NCBI GenBank assembly: GCA_032718475.1
Contig: JAUCBJ010000796.1
Location: 1-50,133, forward strand
Source of the DNA: Nemertoderma westbladi
Taxonomy: Eukaryota > Xenacoelomorpha > Nemertodermatida > Nemertodermatidae
Direction: 5' to 3'
DNA length: 50,133 bases
Every line of letters begins with the position of its first letter. The stretch's first letter is position 1. A program made the translations under genes and the position numbers. This document shows positions 1 to 9,856 of the stretch, in pieces. The notes below the pieces were generated by a model. That model saw only the letters and a list, made by a program, of their open reading frames with translations. It was not told the DNA's origin and ran no database searches.

Positions 1-564
1 CTATGGTCAGGTAGAATTTCTTCTGCAAAGTGTCAGTTAGAACAGAGTGGTTACGATGATGCAATAGCCAATAACTGCTGTTATAATTTCCTGCTTACTG
101 ACCAGTAGTAATTTGTCCGATAACAAAACAACTGCAGAATAATGCAATTTTACCTCAAAGACGCATTCATGCAAGTATCAAGTAAATGTGTAAAAAATCA
201 GCCTCGAGATAGCCTTTACAATTCATGTTCACGGGCTCAGGATGGTCTGCATCATATAGATGCACGCACATGATAGAGTCAAGATCCAACTTGTAGGATG
301 GCGGACTGACGACCTGCTAGGCCTACCTCGCTAGCCCTGATGCGATTTAATGACGTCGAAACTATGATGGTGTTCGTCACCGTCACTGGGTTGTAAAAAG
401 TGGGTTTTTCTTTATATCCAATATTCCAGCCACCCCGGCCGTCTTTAGAGATTCATTAATAAAATTTATACAAAATACAATTTACAGAAGGCAATAAAAC
501 TGTAAAATACAGACAAATATAGCACCAACACAAGTAATAAACAGAAGAGCTACTGCCTTGCTAG
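1..564. other. No recognisable gene
   Basis: AT-rich sequence with no supported coding region. One short frame is open from base 1 to a TAG at 106-108, which is not longer than chance allows. It could be UTR, intron or intergenic DNA. Confidence 0.4.
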
Positions 565-1040
565 CATTGTTTAAACGGGATCCCGATCCCGTAAAACCGG
601 GATCCCGATCCCGTAAAACCGGGATCCCGATCCCGTAATACCGGGATCCCGATCCCGTAAAACCGGGATCCCGGTGAAAAATGTAACCCCGGTCCCGACC
701 TTTGAATTGGAACGAGATTCCGAAGTATAAATAGGTAAGTAAATTTCTTTAATATCCGATAAATAGTTCCAGCTGAAAGGAAATGTTTAAATTTAAATGA
801 TTATATTGAATTTTTGTCAGTAGGCCTAAACAAACCCAGTAATCAATCGCAAAATAATTTTAATATAACTTTATCTTACTAATATTTCAGAAGTAAAAGA
901 TAAAGTGACAGTTACCCAAAACCTGCAACATATGCTAATAACTTTAATGGATTTTATCCAAAATTGCAATCCTTATCCCGAGTGGTAATCCCGGTCCCGA
1001 TCGCGGAAATACCAAAAAGTCTGTTCCCGTTTAAGCACTA
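565..1040. mobile_element. hAT-like non-autonomous element (MITE)
   Basis: The left end reads CATTGTTTAAACGGGA and the reverse complement of the right end reads TAGTGCTTAAACGGGA, an imperfect terminal inverted repeat of the hAT type. The flanking 8-mers CTTGCTAG (557-564) and CTTCCAAG (1041-1048) agree at 6 of 8 positions, as expected of an aged 8-bp target duplication. There is no transposase inside. The GGGATCCC-rich internal repeats are described separately. Superfamily assignment is inference from the end sequence and duplication length. Confidence 0.5.
576..674. repeat. 22-bp minisatellite, about 4.5 copies
   Basis: The unit CGGGATCCCGATCCCGTAAA plus two bases repeats head to tail just inside the left end of the hAT-like element. 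Each unit contains GGGATCCC and GATC palindromes, so single strands could fold. Related motifs (GGTCCCGATCGCGG) occur near the right end of the same element, so the array probably grew from subterminal repeats. Confidence 0.8.
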
Positions 1041-1692
1041 CTTCCAAGGCACCCCATTTGCCAATCAAGAAATAGTGCAAATAGGCCTAGTTGTTTTAAG
1101 GGATCCTCCGAAAATATTTCGCGAATGAAAACGGTATTCCAGAATAAAGGGAAATTTATAGATATTTTTAAAGAAAACAATATTATTATTGATTATAATA
1201 ATTACAAATACGGGTAAGAATAACAATTCCCCTATACCAATCAATCAATCAATCGATAAATCAATTATTCATTTAAATTAACCACCATTAGTTTGTGCAG
1301 TATGATGATATTAGGCTCATGCGAACCGCAAGGGCCGATATAGTGGGGGAAGGAGGCGGTAAGAAATTCTAAATCATAATTCATAACAGAATTCAACTTT
1401 TAAAATCTCTCGGATACTAATAAAGTTGGAAAACACTGGTAAAAACATAATAAAATATAGTGAAAACACTCTATAACAACATGAACTTAGAAAAACTAAA
1501 CATCAGCAGGACCATTAACCTATATAATGCACAAAATTGTTATTTATAAACGTACACCTCGCCCAGCACACCATTGGAAATATACTAAAACCTGGAAAGC
1601 AGGGAAACTAATGATCAGGGAGATATTCAACCTACTGTATATTCTGCTTAAAATATGCCGCATAGAATGAAAGAAACTACTCAGTAAACAAG
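1041..1692. other. No recognisable gene
   Basis: AT-rich intergenic sequence. A short AATC-type simple repeat lies at about 1238-1262. I see no coding sequence. Confidence 0.5.
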
Positions 1693-1795
1693 GGTACCTT
1701 GGCATCCAAGGATCATTATTCAGACTCTGGTACCTTGGCATCCAAGGATCATTATTCAGACTCTGGTACCTTGGCATCCAAGGATCATTATTCAG
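1693..1795. repeat. 36-bp minisatellite, 2.9 copies, with internal hairpin
   Basis: A 36-bp unit beginning GGTACCTTGGCATCCAAGG is repeated nearly perfectly almost three times. Each unit carries the inverted repeat CCTTGG-CAT-CCAAGG. Because 36 is a multiple of three, an unrelated minus-strand frame stays open through it; that frame is not a gene. Confidence 0.85.
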
Positions 1796-1973
1796 TGTTT
1801 CCCAGGAGGTTTGCAGAGTATGCCCTATGTTTTTGTATGTGTGCTGATCGTGGAGTACATTTATGTATACCGTTTTAGAGCAGTTGTAGGTGACATTTAC
1901 CGGTGATAATTACTTTCACTATTTTCCATGTGTTTTTCTTTTTCTTACGTTTTACTTTTCTAGTGTTTTATAA

Positions 1974-2562
1974 CTATTTACATACTTGTGTGTAAAGTAG
2001 CACTTTACAGTGTGATGATCCGAGTGGCTTTGTTACACGAACGAACGTTAGTGAGTGAGTGAATATAACGCCACGAGGATCAGAACACTGTAATGTACTT
2101 TGCAACAAGTATGTATGTAGTTTTATTCCAAAATTTTAACATTACGAAATGATTGTACATATCCATTATAAGTGATAGAAACTGCACAAATTATATTAGT
2201 TGGTGTATAAATAAATGTAAAAATTACATAAATTATGTTATAAATACATAAGTTAGCTTATATTTATGGTGGCGTTTGGAGCCGTTACAATAATATAGCT
2301 AGGCCCTACTGGTTATTAATAGCTATACCCCACATACCGGTATGTAATGCAGTAGGCCTATTGTTTACGTGGTAACCAATGACGGCGTTAAGTAATGTCC
2401 CCGTAGTGGACATTACTTAACTGATAACACCAAATACAATACTAAATGTACAGGCCAATACAATGATGTAATGTCCTCTAAACTTGTAAAGTGCTAAATA
2501 ACAACTCGCTGTTAATACTAACGGCGTTGAGTAATGTTACAATTTTGGAATAAAAACTTTTT
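1974..2562. mobile_element. Foldback repeat, family A copy 1
   Basis: An inner imperfect palindrome spans 1974-2121, with arms containing ACATACTTGTGTGTAAAGT and the complement of ACTTTGCAACAAGTATGTATG. A second inverted pair (2119-2145 and 2531-2558, built on TTTTATTCCAAAATT) encloses the rest. A related copy with the same central blocks (GATCC.AGT..., ACGAACGT.AG.GAG) lies at 4401-4463 plus 15937-16317. No protein is encoded. Superfamily is unknown; exact ends are uncertain. Confidence 0.5.
2388..2420. repeat. Perfect 13-bp-stem hairpin
   Basis: TTAAGTAATGTCC at 2388-2400 and its exact complement GGACATTACTTAA at 2408-2420 flank a 7-base loop. It lies inside the family A foldback repeat, so it is probably part of that element rather than an independent RNA gene. 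Confidence 0.8.
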
Positions 2563-2883
2563 ATCTATCCCATCAAAAGTTCCACTCAACTATTGCGGTT
2601 CTAATATCTAATATCCTAATACCTAATATCAGCATAATCCACCCAGCAGGAGTGGTTTTTCAAAAAATCACTAATTTAAATATTGATTGGCATAGAGAAA
2701 TTGGCTCGGAGAATTATTTACTAATATTGTTTTTCTGAATCACCGTACCAAACTTCGTCAGTAAATACAGAAATAGAAACAAAATCTCCGGACATTCAGT
2801 TTTAGTAGCCTTCTCAGACACACTGTGGCTTTGGCTGGCTGCTAAATGAATGAATGCTACAATTGCTAAGCTATATGAATATG

Positions 2884-3654
2884 CTACAATTCCTTTGTGT
2901 GGCGGCAGTGGAATATATCGATAGTTGTCTCTAAGCAGCGGCGTAACTGGAAGTTTGAGTAGCCGAGTTCGCATTTAGAGCCGGGGGGTTTAAAGTAATC
3001 CAACCCGCGACCGATCTTAACGATCCAGCCGTTACTAAACCGTATCTCTCGATCGTGAATCTCAACAGAGTATTCTACGACCAACGAGACACCGTGTTCC
3101 TGCATACTACGCGAGGTGGCGTCTAAACGAACTCGTTGTCCCGACTCCCCAGTCTCGCGGCCCTCCGGTCCGGTAGTTAGGGTTACCTTGGTAACCGGCG
3201 CTATCGATACAACAAGCATCTCGCAGAAGCGGAGTAGATTAGCAGTTTGATGGACGTTGCGAATGTATGGGTCCTGTATGGCGACCCAGGTTACCGTAGA
3301 GTCCAGGAACCTACCGAAAACGCTCTCATAAGAGTAGCCACAACTATTGTTACCGATATGGATCTCTTCGTGGTATTTAGCTTCAACGTCTATCTGTTTA
3401 GCAACAACTTTAAGTTTCTCAGCTCGGTCCATATATTCCTCTATCATCTTGCGGACTCCATCCCTCTCCTTGGGTTTATCTTTGATGAGTTTAACCGCGT
3501 CCATCAGCAGTTGTATGCCTTCCTGATAGCAGAGCAGCGCCCCTGTATGGTTCCCGGAGCTATCCAGCACCACCGCGCGTTTCAGGACGCTGACAGCGCT
3601 GGATTTAACACCCGCAACTGTTGCGGCATTTACCGCGCTACTACCGCCTTCCAT
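2884..3654 (-). CDS. MITD1: MIT domain-containing protein 1 (MITD1)
   Basis: A complete 256-residue open frame, ATG (complement of 3652-3654) to TAG (complement of 2884-2886), near the usual family length of about 250. Residues about 18-95 form the three-helix MIT domain (LKRAVVLDSSGNHTGALLCY, then YMDRAEKLK). Residues about 100-256 form the phospholipase-D-like C-terminal domain (YESVFGRFLDSTV, IQDPYIRNVHQ, LLRFCEML, IHDREIRFSNGW, KIGRGLDYFK, TTIDIFH). In animals MITD1 binds ESCRT-III tails and membrane at the midbody and supports cytokinetic abscission. No frame disruption is seen. The whole gene lies in one exon, whereas vertebrate MITD1 is split, so it may be an intron-poor ortholog or an intact retrocopy. 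No poly(A) tract follows the stop, which gives no support to a recent retrocopy. The long frame on the opposite strand is a shadow. Confidence 0.93.
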   Translation of the reverse strand: MEGGSSAVNAATVAGVKSSAVSVLKRAVVLDSSGNHTGALLCYQEGIQLLMDAVKLIKDKPKERDGVRKMIEEYMDRAEKLKVVAKQIDVEAKYHEEIHIGNNSCGYSYESVFGRFLDSTVTWVAIQDPYIRNVHQTANLLRFCEMLVVSIAPVTKVTLTTGPEGRETGESGQRVRLDATSRSMQEHGVSLVVEYSVEIHDREIRFSNGWIVKIGRGLDYFKPPGSKCELGYSNFQLRRCLETTIDIFHCRHTKEL

Positions 3655-4068
3655 TTAGCTATTTGTCTTATGTTATGAATTAAACAATCAATCAATCAAC
3701 CATGTTAATAAATAAATAGTTACCGGCAGACCGGACAGCCGGATATCTAATAGTTGAAGGAGAACCCCTCACCGTACTGCGGTATGTCGGTACCGGTATG
3801 TCACACGCCACAACAGTTAACAGATTAGTTCACTGTTTACATTTAACGGCGTATCATCAACACGTCACGCTGGATAAGTGGATAGTGTAAAATTACGTTT
3901 TATATTTTTTTTATGTTAGCGCAATGAATTTTTGCAATATTGTAAGTACTGTACTGTATTCGTAACCAAAGAACCAAACCAAGTAACATAAAGGACCACC
4001 CTTTGAAATAAGCTGCAAAGCTTTAGGAGTAATCCTATATGTTGTGTTGGACAATTATTAATACCTTT
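3655..4068. other. Upstream flank of MITD1
   Basis: This is 5' to MITD1 on the minus strand and would hold its 5' UTR and promoter. I see no clear TATA box or named element. An AATC-type simple repeat lies at about 3685-3700. Confidence 0.4.
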
Positions 4069-4298
4069 ATTTACCGAGCGTCAGCGAGGTTAATAAAGGG
4101 TCGAGAGAATATGGGAAAAATGTTTTATTTTTTTATTTTTGCTTTTTTTTCCCCATGTAATACATAATTTTATTCTTATTGATAGCCTACTTTTTTGTTG
4201 CTTAATTCTTTAATCCAATATTGGATATTGAGTTAGGTTTTGGAGTACGCCTTGCATACACTAAAGTTGGAATAACTTTTGAGTTTGTGAATTGACAC
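4069..4298 (+). repeat. Dispersed repeat family B, copy 1
   Basis: The core GAGCGTCAGCGAGGTTAATA followed by AAGGGTCGAGAGAATA, then CCCATGTAATA and AAGTTGGAATAACTTTTGAG, recurs in the same order on the opposite strand at 29790-30007. No coding sequence is present. It is probably a short non-autonomous element; class unknown. Confidence 0.65.
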
Positions 4299-4400
4299 AC
4301 TCTGAATGTGCCTTACATTTATTATCAGATTATATTTACTTAAATTAAACAAAAGTAACCAGCAAAAGTACACAGCATATTAGACAGAGTCTTTCCTCAA

Positions 4401-4463
4401 ATATTATTAAAAATATAATAATTTACTTATGTACATACTTGCGTACGAATAACGCATACATAA
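4401..4463. mobile_element. Foldback repeat family A copy 2, left part
   Basis: TGTACATACTTGCGTAC and its surroundings match the left arm of the family A repeat at 1974. The remainder resumes at 15937, after the Gypsy insertion. The last five bases (CATAA, 4459-4463) are the Gypsy target-site duplication. Confidence 0.5.
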
Positions 4464-4764
4464 TGTTAGATTATGTATTGTTAGGGCTCTAGTAGACCCT
4501 GGCTTGGTGGTGGTTAGATCCAACCTACTGGTCTTTTACCTACCGGTCCTCTTCTGGTATTCCGGTATTCAGTCTTTCCTATCTTCTAGGTCTGTAGGTA
4601 CAGTAACCGTTACCGGTACCTACTGTACTGCTGTACTGATGTGCTGTAAGGTGGTGGGTGTGTTCGTTGGTCTGTTGGTTCATATTATTGTTTGATATGC
4701 TGTTCTGTATGTCGACCATTAATAAACTGATGCAGCTGGTATTCATTTATTTCCGATCCCAATA
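4464..4764 (+). repeat. Gypsy 5' LTR (301 bp)
   Basis: Starts TGTTAGATTATG and ends CCGATCCCAATA. It differs from the 3' LTR only at two sites (C versus T in GTGTTcGTTGG; G versus C in GATGCAgCTGG). An AATAAA polyadenylation signal lies at 4721-4726. The short open frame inside each LTR is not a gene. The LTR ends in TA rather than the usual CA, as fixed by the target duplication. Confidence 0.95.
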
Positions 4765-4782
4765 TGGCGCAGTGATGTACTT
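4765..4782 (+). other. Gypsy primer-binding site
   Basis: TGGCGCAGTGATGTAC begins exactly at the first base after the 5' LTR. TGG pairs with the CCA end of a tRNA. I could not identify the tRNA. Confidence 0.6.
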
Positions 4783-5299
4783 GATGTTCCTACAACCCTA
4801 TTCAAATGGTGGACATTCCAGCGCATTCAGCAGGTCAGATAATTCAATATTATTCTACCGGTCGCCTCTACTGATTCTGATCTAGGCCTAGCTACCTACC
4901 TATACTTCCGGTGGTGTACCTACTCCAGTACTCTTCTAAACTAAGCCCTTGGGACGGACAGTGGAGTGGCTCGCGGTTATCGTTGTCGTTGTGTAGCTAC
5001 ATCGTTGGCGAAAAACACAGCGACGACGGTACATCGGCGCTGAGGACCTTGCACTGTCCGGGGGCCGTGAGGGGTAGGCAGCGACGCCCGCTAGCCTAAT
5101 TAGAAACTACCGGTACCTATTCACATTCAGCAGTCAGGCGGTATTCCAGTCTGCCAGTCCAGTATTCGATAACTACAGATTTTGGCTGATTTGCGTGCAA
5201 AAGTTTTGCACATTTTTGCAAAAATTTTTCTTTTCGGATTTTGCAAATTTTTTCGGATATTTAATTTCCTGAAATTTCTCTAATATTCAACAGTCAGAT
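4783..5299 (+). other. Gypsy 5' untranslated leader
   Basis: About 0.5 kb between the primer-binding site and the gag start codon. No convincing coding sequence; presumably carries packaging signals. Confidence 0.6.
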
Positions 5300-5959
5300 A
5301 TGCCTACTAAAGCTGAACTCGAAACCGAACTGGAGGTTTTAAGAGAACAGTTGGCTGGTCGTGGTAATCCTGATCCCACCTCAGCTCTTCTACATGCTTT
5401 AGTTAAATCACAACGCGATTTGGCTGATTCCTTAGCACAATCCCAAGCCCAAAATGCCCATCAATTTCAACAATTACTTGGTCAACCACATCAACCTGTA
5501 GTTCATCAGGCTGACTCAACCCCTCGTAATCTTCAAATTAAAGCACCAATTGCTTTAGAACCGGATTTCAGTTTAGCAAAATTTGAAACTTGGAAGTCGG
5601 TTTGGGCAGATTATTATTCTGCATTTCAGATGGATAGAATGGCTAGGGATAGGCAAATCTGTATTTTCAGGAGTTACCTTTCTATAGGTATGCGCTCTAC
5701 ACTGGAACAAGTTATTGACATTCCTCCTGACACACATGATAATCCTTTAACAGTTCAGATGTTAATAGATTGTATTCAAAGTTATTTTCGTGGTAAACGG
5801 AATATAGCCCTTGATTGTGTTCAGTTTGATAATAGGAAACAACGTCAAAGTGAAAATTTTGATAGCTACCTGGTTGCTATTAAAGATCTTGCTCGAGATG
5901 CTGATCTATGTCGTCATTGTTTCGATCGGCGGTTGACTACTCGAATTATGTCTGGTATT
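5300..5959 (+). pseudogene. gag: Gypsy gag, N-terminal part, interrupted by BEL insertion
   Basis: The frame opens with ATG at 5300 (MPTKAELETELEVLREQL...), starting with a short coiled-coil-like segment and a Gln-rich stretch, followed by a capsid-like region (FETWKSVWADYYSAFQMD, LIDCIQSYFRGKRNIALDCV). Gag packages the element's RNA in cytoplasmic particles. After 220 codons it runs into the BEL 5' LTR at 5960, so the reading beyond that point up to 6088 is LTR sequence and not Gag. The frame on the far side of the BEL element (12456 onward, after the duplicated GTATT) is in phase, which shows that gag and pol were one continuous frame before the insertion. Confidence 0.85.
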
Positions 5960-6298
5960 TGTCGTAAAATTTATACTGTATGTATAACTTTAATTGTGTA
6001 TAAGTATACCCTACTTATTCAGTTAGTCTGTAGTTGCTACCGTAATTGTGCACCGGAAGTTCCGGTACCGCTTCTGCTGTATGTATAGGCCTTTTTCTGC
6101 CGTTCAGTTGACAATGTCAGTCAATCTGCATGTGTGCTGTGCACTTCTTCAATGTTAATTACTACCTCTTACTATTTTAAATGTACGTTTTATATGACTA
6201 TGAAGAGAATTAACATTTCTTTTCCCAACGAAACACAACGCAAACCATGGGATTAACATTCCTCAAGACACTACCGTAAACGCCCCCATTCCTCGACA
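5960..6298 (+). repeat. BEL 5' LTR (339 bp)
   Basis: Starts TGTCGTAAAATTTATACTG and ends CCCATTCCTCGACA, with the canonical TG...CA ends. I found no difference from the 3' LTR. A short 5' duplication GTATT precedes it. Confidence 0.96.
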
Positions 6299-6301
6299 TT
6301 T

Positions 6302-6319
6302 TGGTGCCTGGACCCGGAT
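6302..6319 (+). other. BEL primer-binding site
   Basis: TGGTGCCTGGACCCGGAT begins three bases after the 5' LTR. The complement has the form of a tRNA 3' end (GGTCCAGGCACCA). The tRNA species is not identified. Confidence 0.65.
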
Positions 6320-6340
6320 TGTGAAAGCGTCACTAATTCG

Positions 6341-6745
6341 ATGTCGGATACGTGGGAATCGCTACATCAACGCCGAAAAGGCCACCGTGGCTTGGCGAGG
6401 CGACTGATTAACGAAATCGAGGAGCTTATCAGACCTGATGCTCAGGTACCGGTAGCGGTAGGCCTATCCAAAAGGTATATGCAATTATGTGCACAACGTG
6501 ATAAATTAGGGAAACTTGACGAGGAAATAGAACTTCTAATCGATACCGATACCGAATCGGATTTGGAACGCGAGCTAGCCGTAGCCTCGGATTTTATGGG
6601 AGACATTTGTGACATCCTACAACGTGTGGAAAGTCGAATGCACGTCTCCTCATCCAACGTCAATTCCAACACGTCGGCTGCAAATACAACGGGTTTTTCA
6701 GCCAATCTTCGCAACGGTATGGAGTTCCACCAGAAACTTCCATAA
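6341..6745 (+). pseudogene. gag: BEL gag, N-terminal part, ends at an in-frame TAA
   Basis: Starts with ATG at 6341 (MSDTWESLHQRRKGHRGLAR) and gives 134 residues of mostly helical, charged sequence typical of BEL Gag N termini, then TAA at 6743-6745. The next codons continue in the same frame into the conserved Gag motif (LKLPLFDGTALEW). The stop therefore sits inside what is normally one Gag-Pol frame; BEL elements usually have a Lys-rich codon here, so a single A-to-T change is the simplest cause. Readthrough is possible but unproven. Gag forms the cytoplasmic particle that packages the RNA. Confidence 0.85.
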
Positions 6746-9700
6746 CTAAAACTTCCATTGTTTGATGGCACCGCGTTAGAATGGCCCAACTTTTGGGACC
6801 GTTTTCAGAATTCAGTCCACAACCGACCCGATTTATCCGGAGGAAATAAATTCGATTATTTAAAGGGCCAACTGAAGGGAGAAGCCTTGCAATTAATTTC
6901 GGAATTTCAACTAACCGATGAGGATTACGAGGAAGCGATTGTGTTGCTAAAGGAAACATATGGTAAACCGCATCTGATTCTGCAGGCACGTATGCATGCA
7001 ATCTTTGATTTGGAGAAACCCGCTGCAACATCGACCGATTTATCCTCATTTCGAGCAAAATACGAGGCTCATATAAGAGGTATTCAGAATTTGAATAACG
7101 ATATCGAACATTCTGGTTATGTATACGCAGCAATAATCCTCAGAAAACTACCAGCCATAGTTCGTAGTAACATTAATCGCGCATCTAAGGTAACTACATG
7201 GAATCTTCCGGAACTACGGGTAGCGTTACAAGAAGAAATCGAACAGTTGAAAGCACTCGAGAAGGAGGCCAAACTACCCACATTAAAATCGGGACAGAAT
7301 GGATCGAAATCGAATGACAAAAGTAAACATTTTAAATCGTTTAATGATAATCAATCTAGTGATTATGGTATAACCAAACCCGAAGGAACTGTTGGTTCAT
7401 TCGCCACTGGGGGAAACGTTTCCAGGTGGAATTGTTATTTATGTAAAGGTAAACATCCCGTTATTAATTGCGATAAATATATTACGGGTGAAAGTCGGAA
7501 CCAACGTTCTCACGAATTGGGTTTGTGTACAAATTGTCTCCGACCAAAGCATACAGCCTTACAATGTCGGAGTTCCGAACGATGTCGATTGTGCAATCGC
7601 CGTCATCACACGGCATTACATTTTCATAAAACTACGAATAACCCTAACCCATCCGATTCTACAGTCGCAACTATATTGGATCAATCCTCTGCAAACTGCA
7701 ACGTTGATATTAGCGGAGCTACATTGATGACCACTACGAGTCCTCAATTCGGTGGCAGTACAGTTCTTCCCACTGCTATCGTACCGATTATCTACGGTGA
7801 TAATCGAGCTTACGAAGTTCGAGCGTTAATGGACCCCGGTTCACAGCGTACATTACTTACTCGTAAAGTTGCCAATGACCTACAATTAACTGTATGTGGT
7901 CACATAAACATGAGGTTGGATGGAATTAACAAACTTGGTATCTATAAGGATTACGATATCGTAGAATTCGTTGTATCGACAGAAATTGGATTGAAACGTC
8001 TACATGCCGCTGTCGTAGACGAGTTCTCAGTCCACATATACATGCCTCAACGAACTCATATTGTCAATAAATTACTAGAACGTGGCGTTAAGCTGGCGGA
8101 TACTAGCAGCGATTCCAATAATGATTTCTCACTACTATTCGGGTCAGACCAATGCTTTAACTTTATTCCAATTGGTGAAACGATTGGCGGACTGTATATT
8201 ATTCCTTCCTTATTTGGTAATCTGTTGGCCGGTAAAATTGAACCTAACGGGGATTCAGATAATTACAACGCCATTTCCACGTTATTAATCGGCTCCAATG
8301 ACGGAGCATACGAAGACAGCGTCGACGATTTAATTAAGAAACTATGGTCATTGGATTCAATTGGAATCCAATACGAGAATATAGATGACTCGGAGGATGC
8401 TATTCTTCAGGAGTACCAGAATGGTATCAAATTCGAAAACGGCAAATACCATGCAAGGTTACCATGGAAACGCGAACATCCCACGCTTCCAACTAATTAT
8501 AATCTCGCTAAACGGCGGTTGGATAGTCTCCTGTCACGCTTATCAGACAAACCCAACCTATTACTTAACTACGGGCAAATCATCGGAGATCAATTAAGCC
8601 GAGGGTTTATTGAAACAGTTGAACCCGATCAACCCCCTGAACATATTGTGCACTATTTAGCACATCATTCGGTTGCTAAACCGCAGTCTTCGACGACACC
8701 CATTCGTGTAGTTTTTGATTGTTCGGCTAGAGGTAGTAGAAATAGCCCTAGCCTTAATGATTGTTTACATTCTGGTCCAAACCTTAACCATGAAATGGGA
8801 AATTTATTATTGCGTTTTCGTTTATATAAATTTGTAGCACTGTCCGATATAGAAAAAGCTTTTTTGCAAATTAGACTCCATACTATTGATAGGGATGCAC
8901 TCCGATTTTTATGGTTTAAAAACCCAACTGATATTAATAGTGCATCACAAATATATCGTTTCAAAGTTGTTCTTTTCGGTGCTACTTCTAGTTCATTTTT
9001 ACTAAACGCTACATTACGTCATCACATAGAAAGTTTTTCAGAAACTGATTTAGCAGAATATGTGCCTATTTTATTACGTAACCTTTACGTTGACAATTTA
9101 ATGTGTGGCAGTAACTCAGTTAGCGAAATTATTGATATGTATCATAATAGTCGCAAAATTATTGAAAGTGGTGGTTTTCCTTTGAGGGAATGGCAGTCTA
9201 ATTGTATCGAATTACAAGAAATTATCTCTGGTGACAAACTTGGACCTAAAAAACCAGATAATATTACGAGTATTTTTGGTTTATCTTGGAATATTGATTT
9301 AGATATTTTACAGTATCCTAATCGTGTTATAACTATCGATAATTCTAATATAACTAAACGTACTGTACTTAGCGATTCGTCTACGGTGTATGACCCATGC
9401 GGTTTTATCATCCCAGTGACTATATCTAGTAGAATTTTTATTCAATCGTTATGGAAACAAAATTATGCATGGGATGATAAATTACCTGACAATTTGTGTA
9501 CAAAGTGGAGTAAAATTGTTAACGATATTAATTTATCCCTGAGCTATACTGTGCAACGTTATTTACCTGTAGGAGATAATTGTGATCTACACGTTTTTTG
9601 TGACGCATCACTTACAGCCTATGGGGCTGTTATTTATTGTGTATCCAGTACGGATTCAAATATAATAATGGCTAAAGCAAAAGTTACCCCTGTAAATTGT

Positions 9701-9856
9701 AAAGAAAATAAAGCTAACAATTTGAAAATTGTGAGTAAAAGGTCACCGACATTGCCCCAACTTGAACTTACAGCGATAACTGTAGGTGCCAGATTGATGT
9801 TATACTGCAAAAATTCTTATGCAAATAATGTCATTGTAAATAAACTGTGTAAATAA
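6746..9856 (+). pseudogene. pol: BEL Gag-Pol: capsid, zinc knuckles, protease, reverse transcriptase, RNase H start
   Basis: Continues in frame from 6746. Order seen: DUF1759-type Gag (LFDGTALEWPNFWDRF); zinc knuckles (CYLCKGKHPVINC near 7430, then CTNCLRPKHTALQC and CRLCNRRHH); retropepsin-like protease with active site MDPGSQRTLL near 7830; reverse transcriptase (VVFDCSARGSRNSPSLND, then ALSDIEKAFLQIRL near 8840); and RNase H start (VFCDASLTAYGAV, LPQLELTAI). The RT catalytic box at 9086-9097 reads YVDN, not YVDD; that second Asp binds the catalytic metal, so polymerase activity should be lost. The frame ends at TAA 9854-9856 inside RNase H, at the place where the third catalytic Asp normally sits. 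Confidence 0.92.

Noticed and set aside
1-108. Open frame from the window edge to TAG
   Set aside because: 35 codons without a stop are expected often by chance; no family match.
3247-3678. 143-residue plus-strand frame
   Set aside because: It is antisense to MITD1, which has clear family motifs.
4504-4695. 63-residue frame present in both Gypsy LTRs
   Set aside because: It is repeated only because the LTRs are repeats; no family resemblance and no promoter logic.
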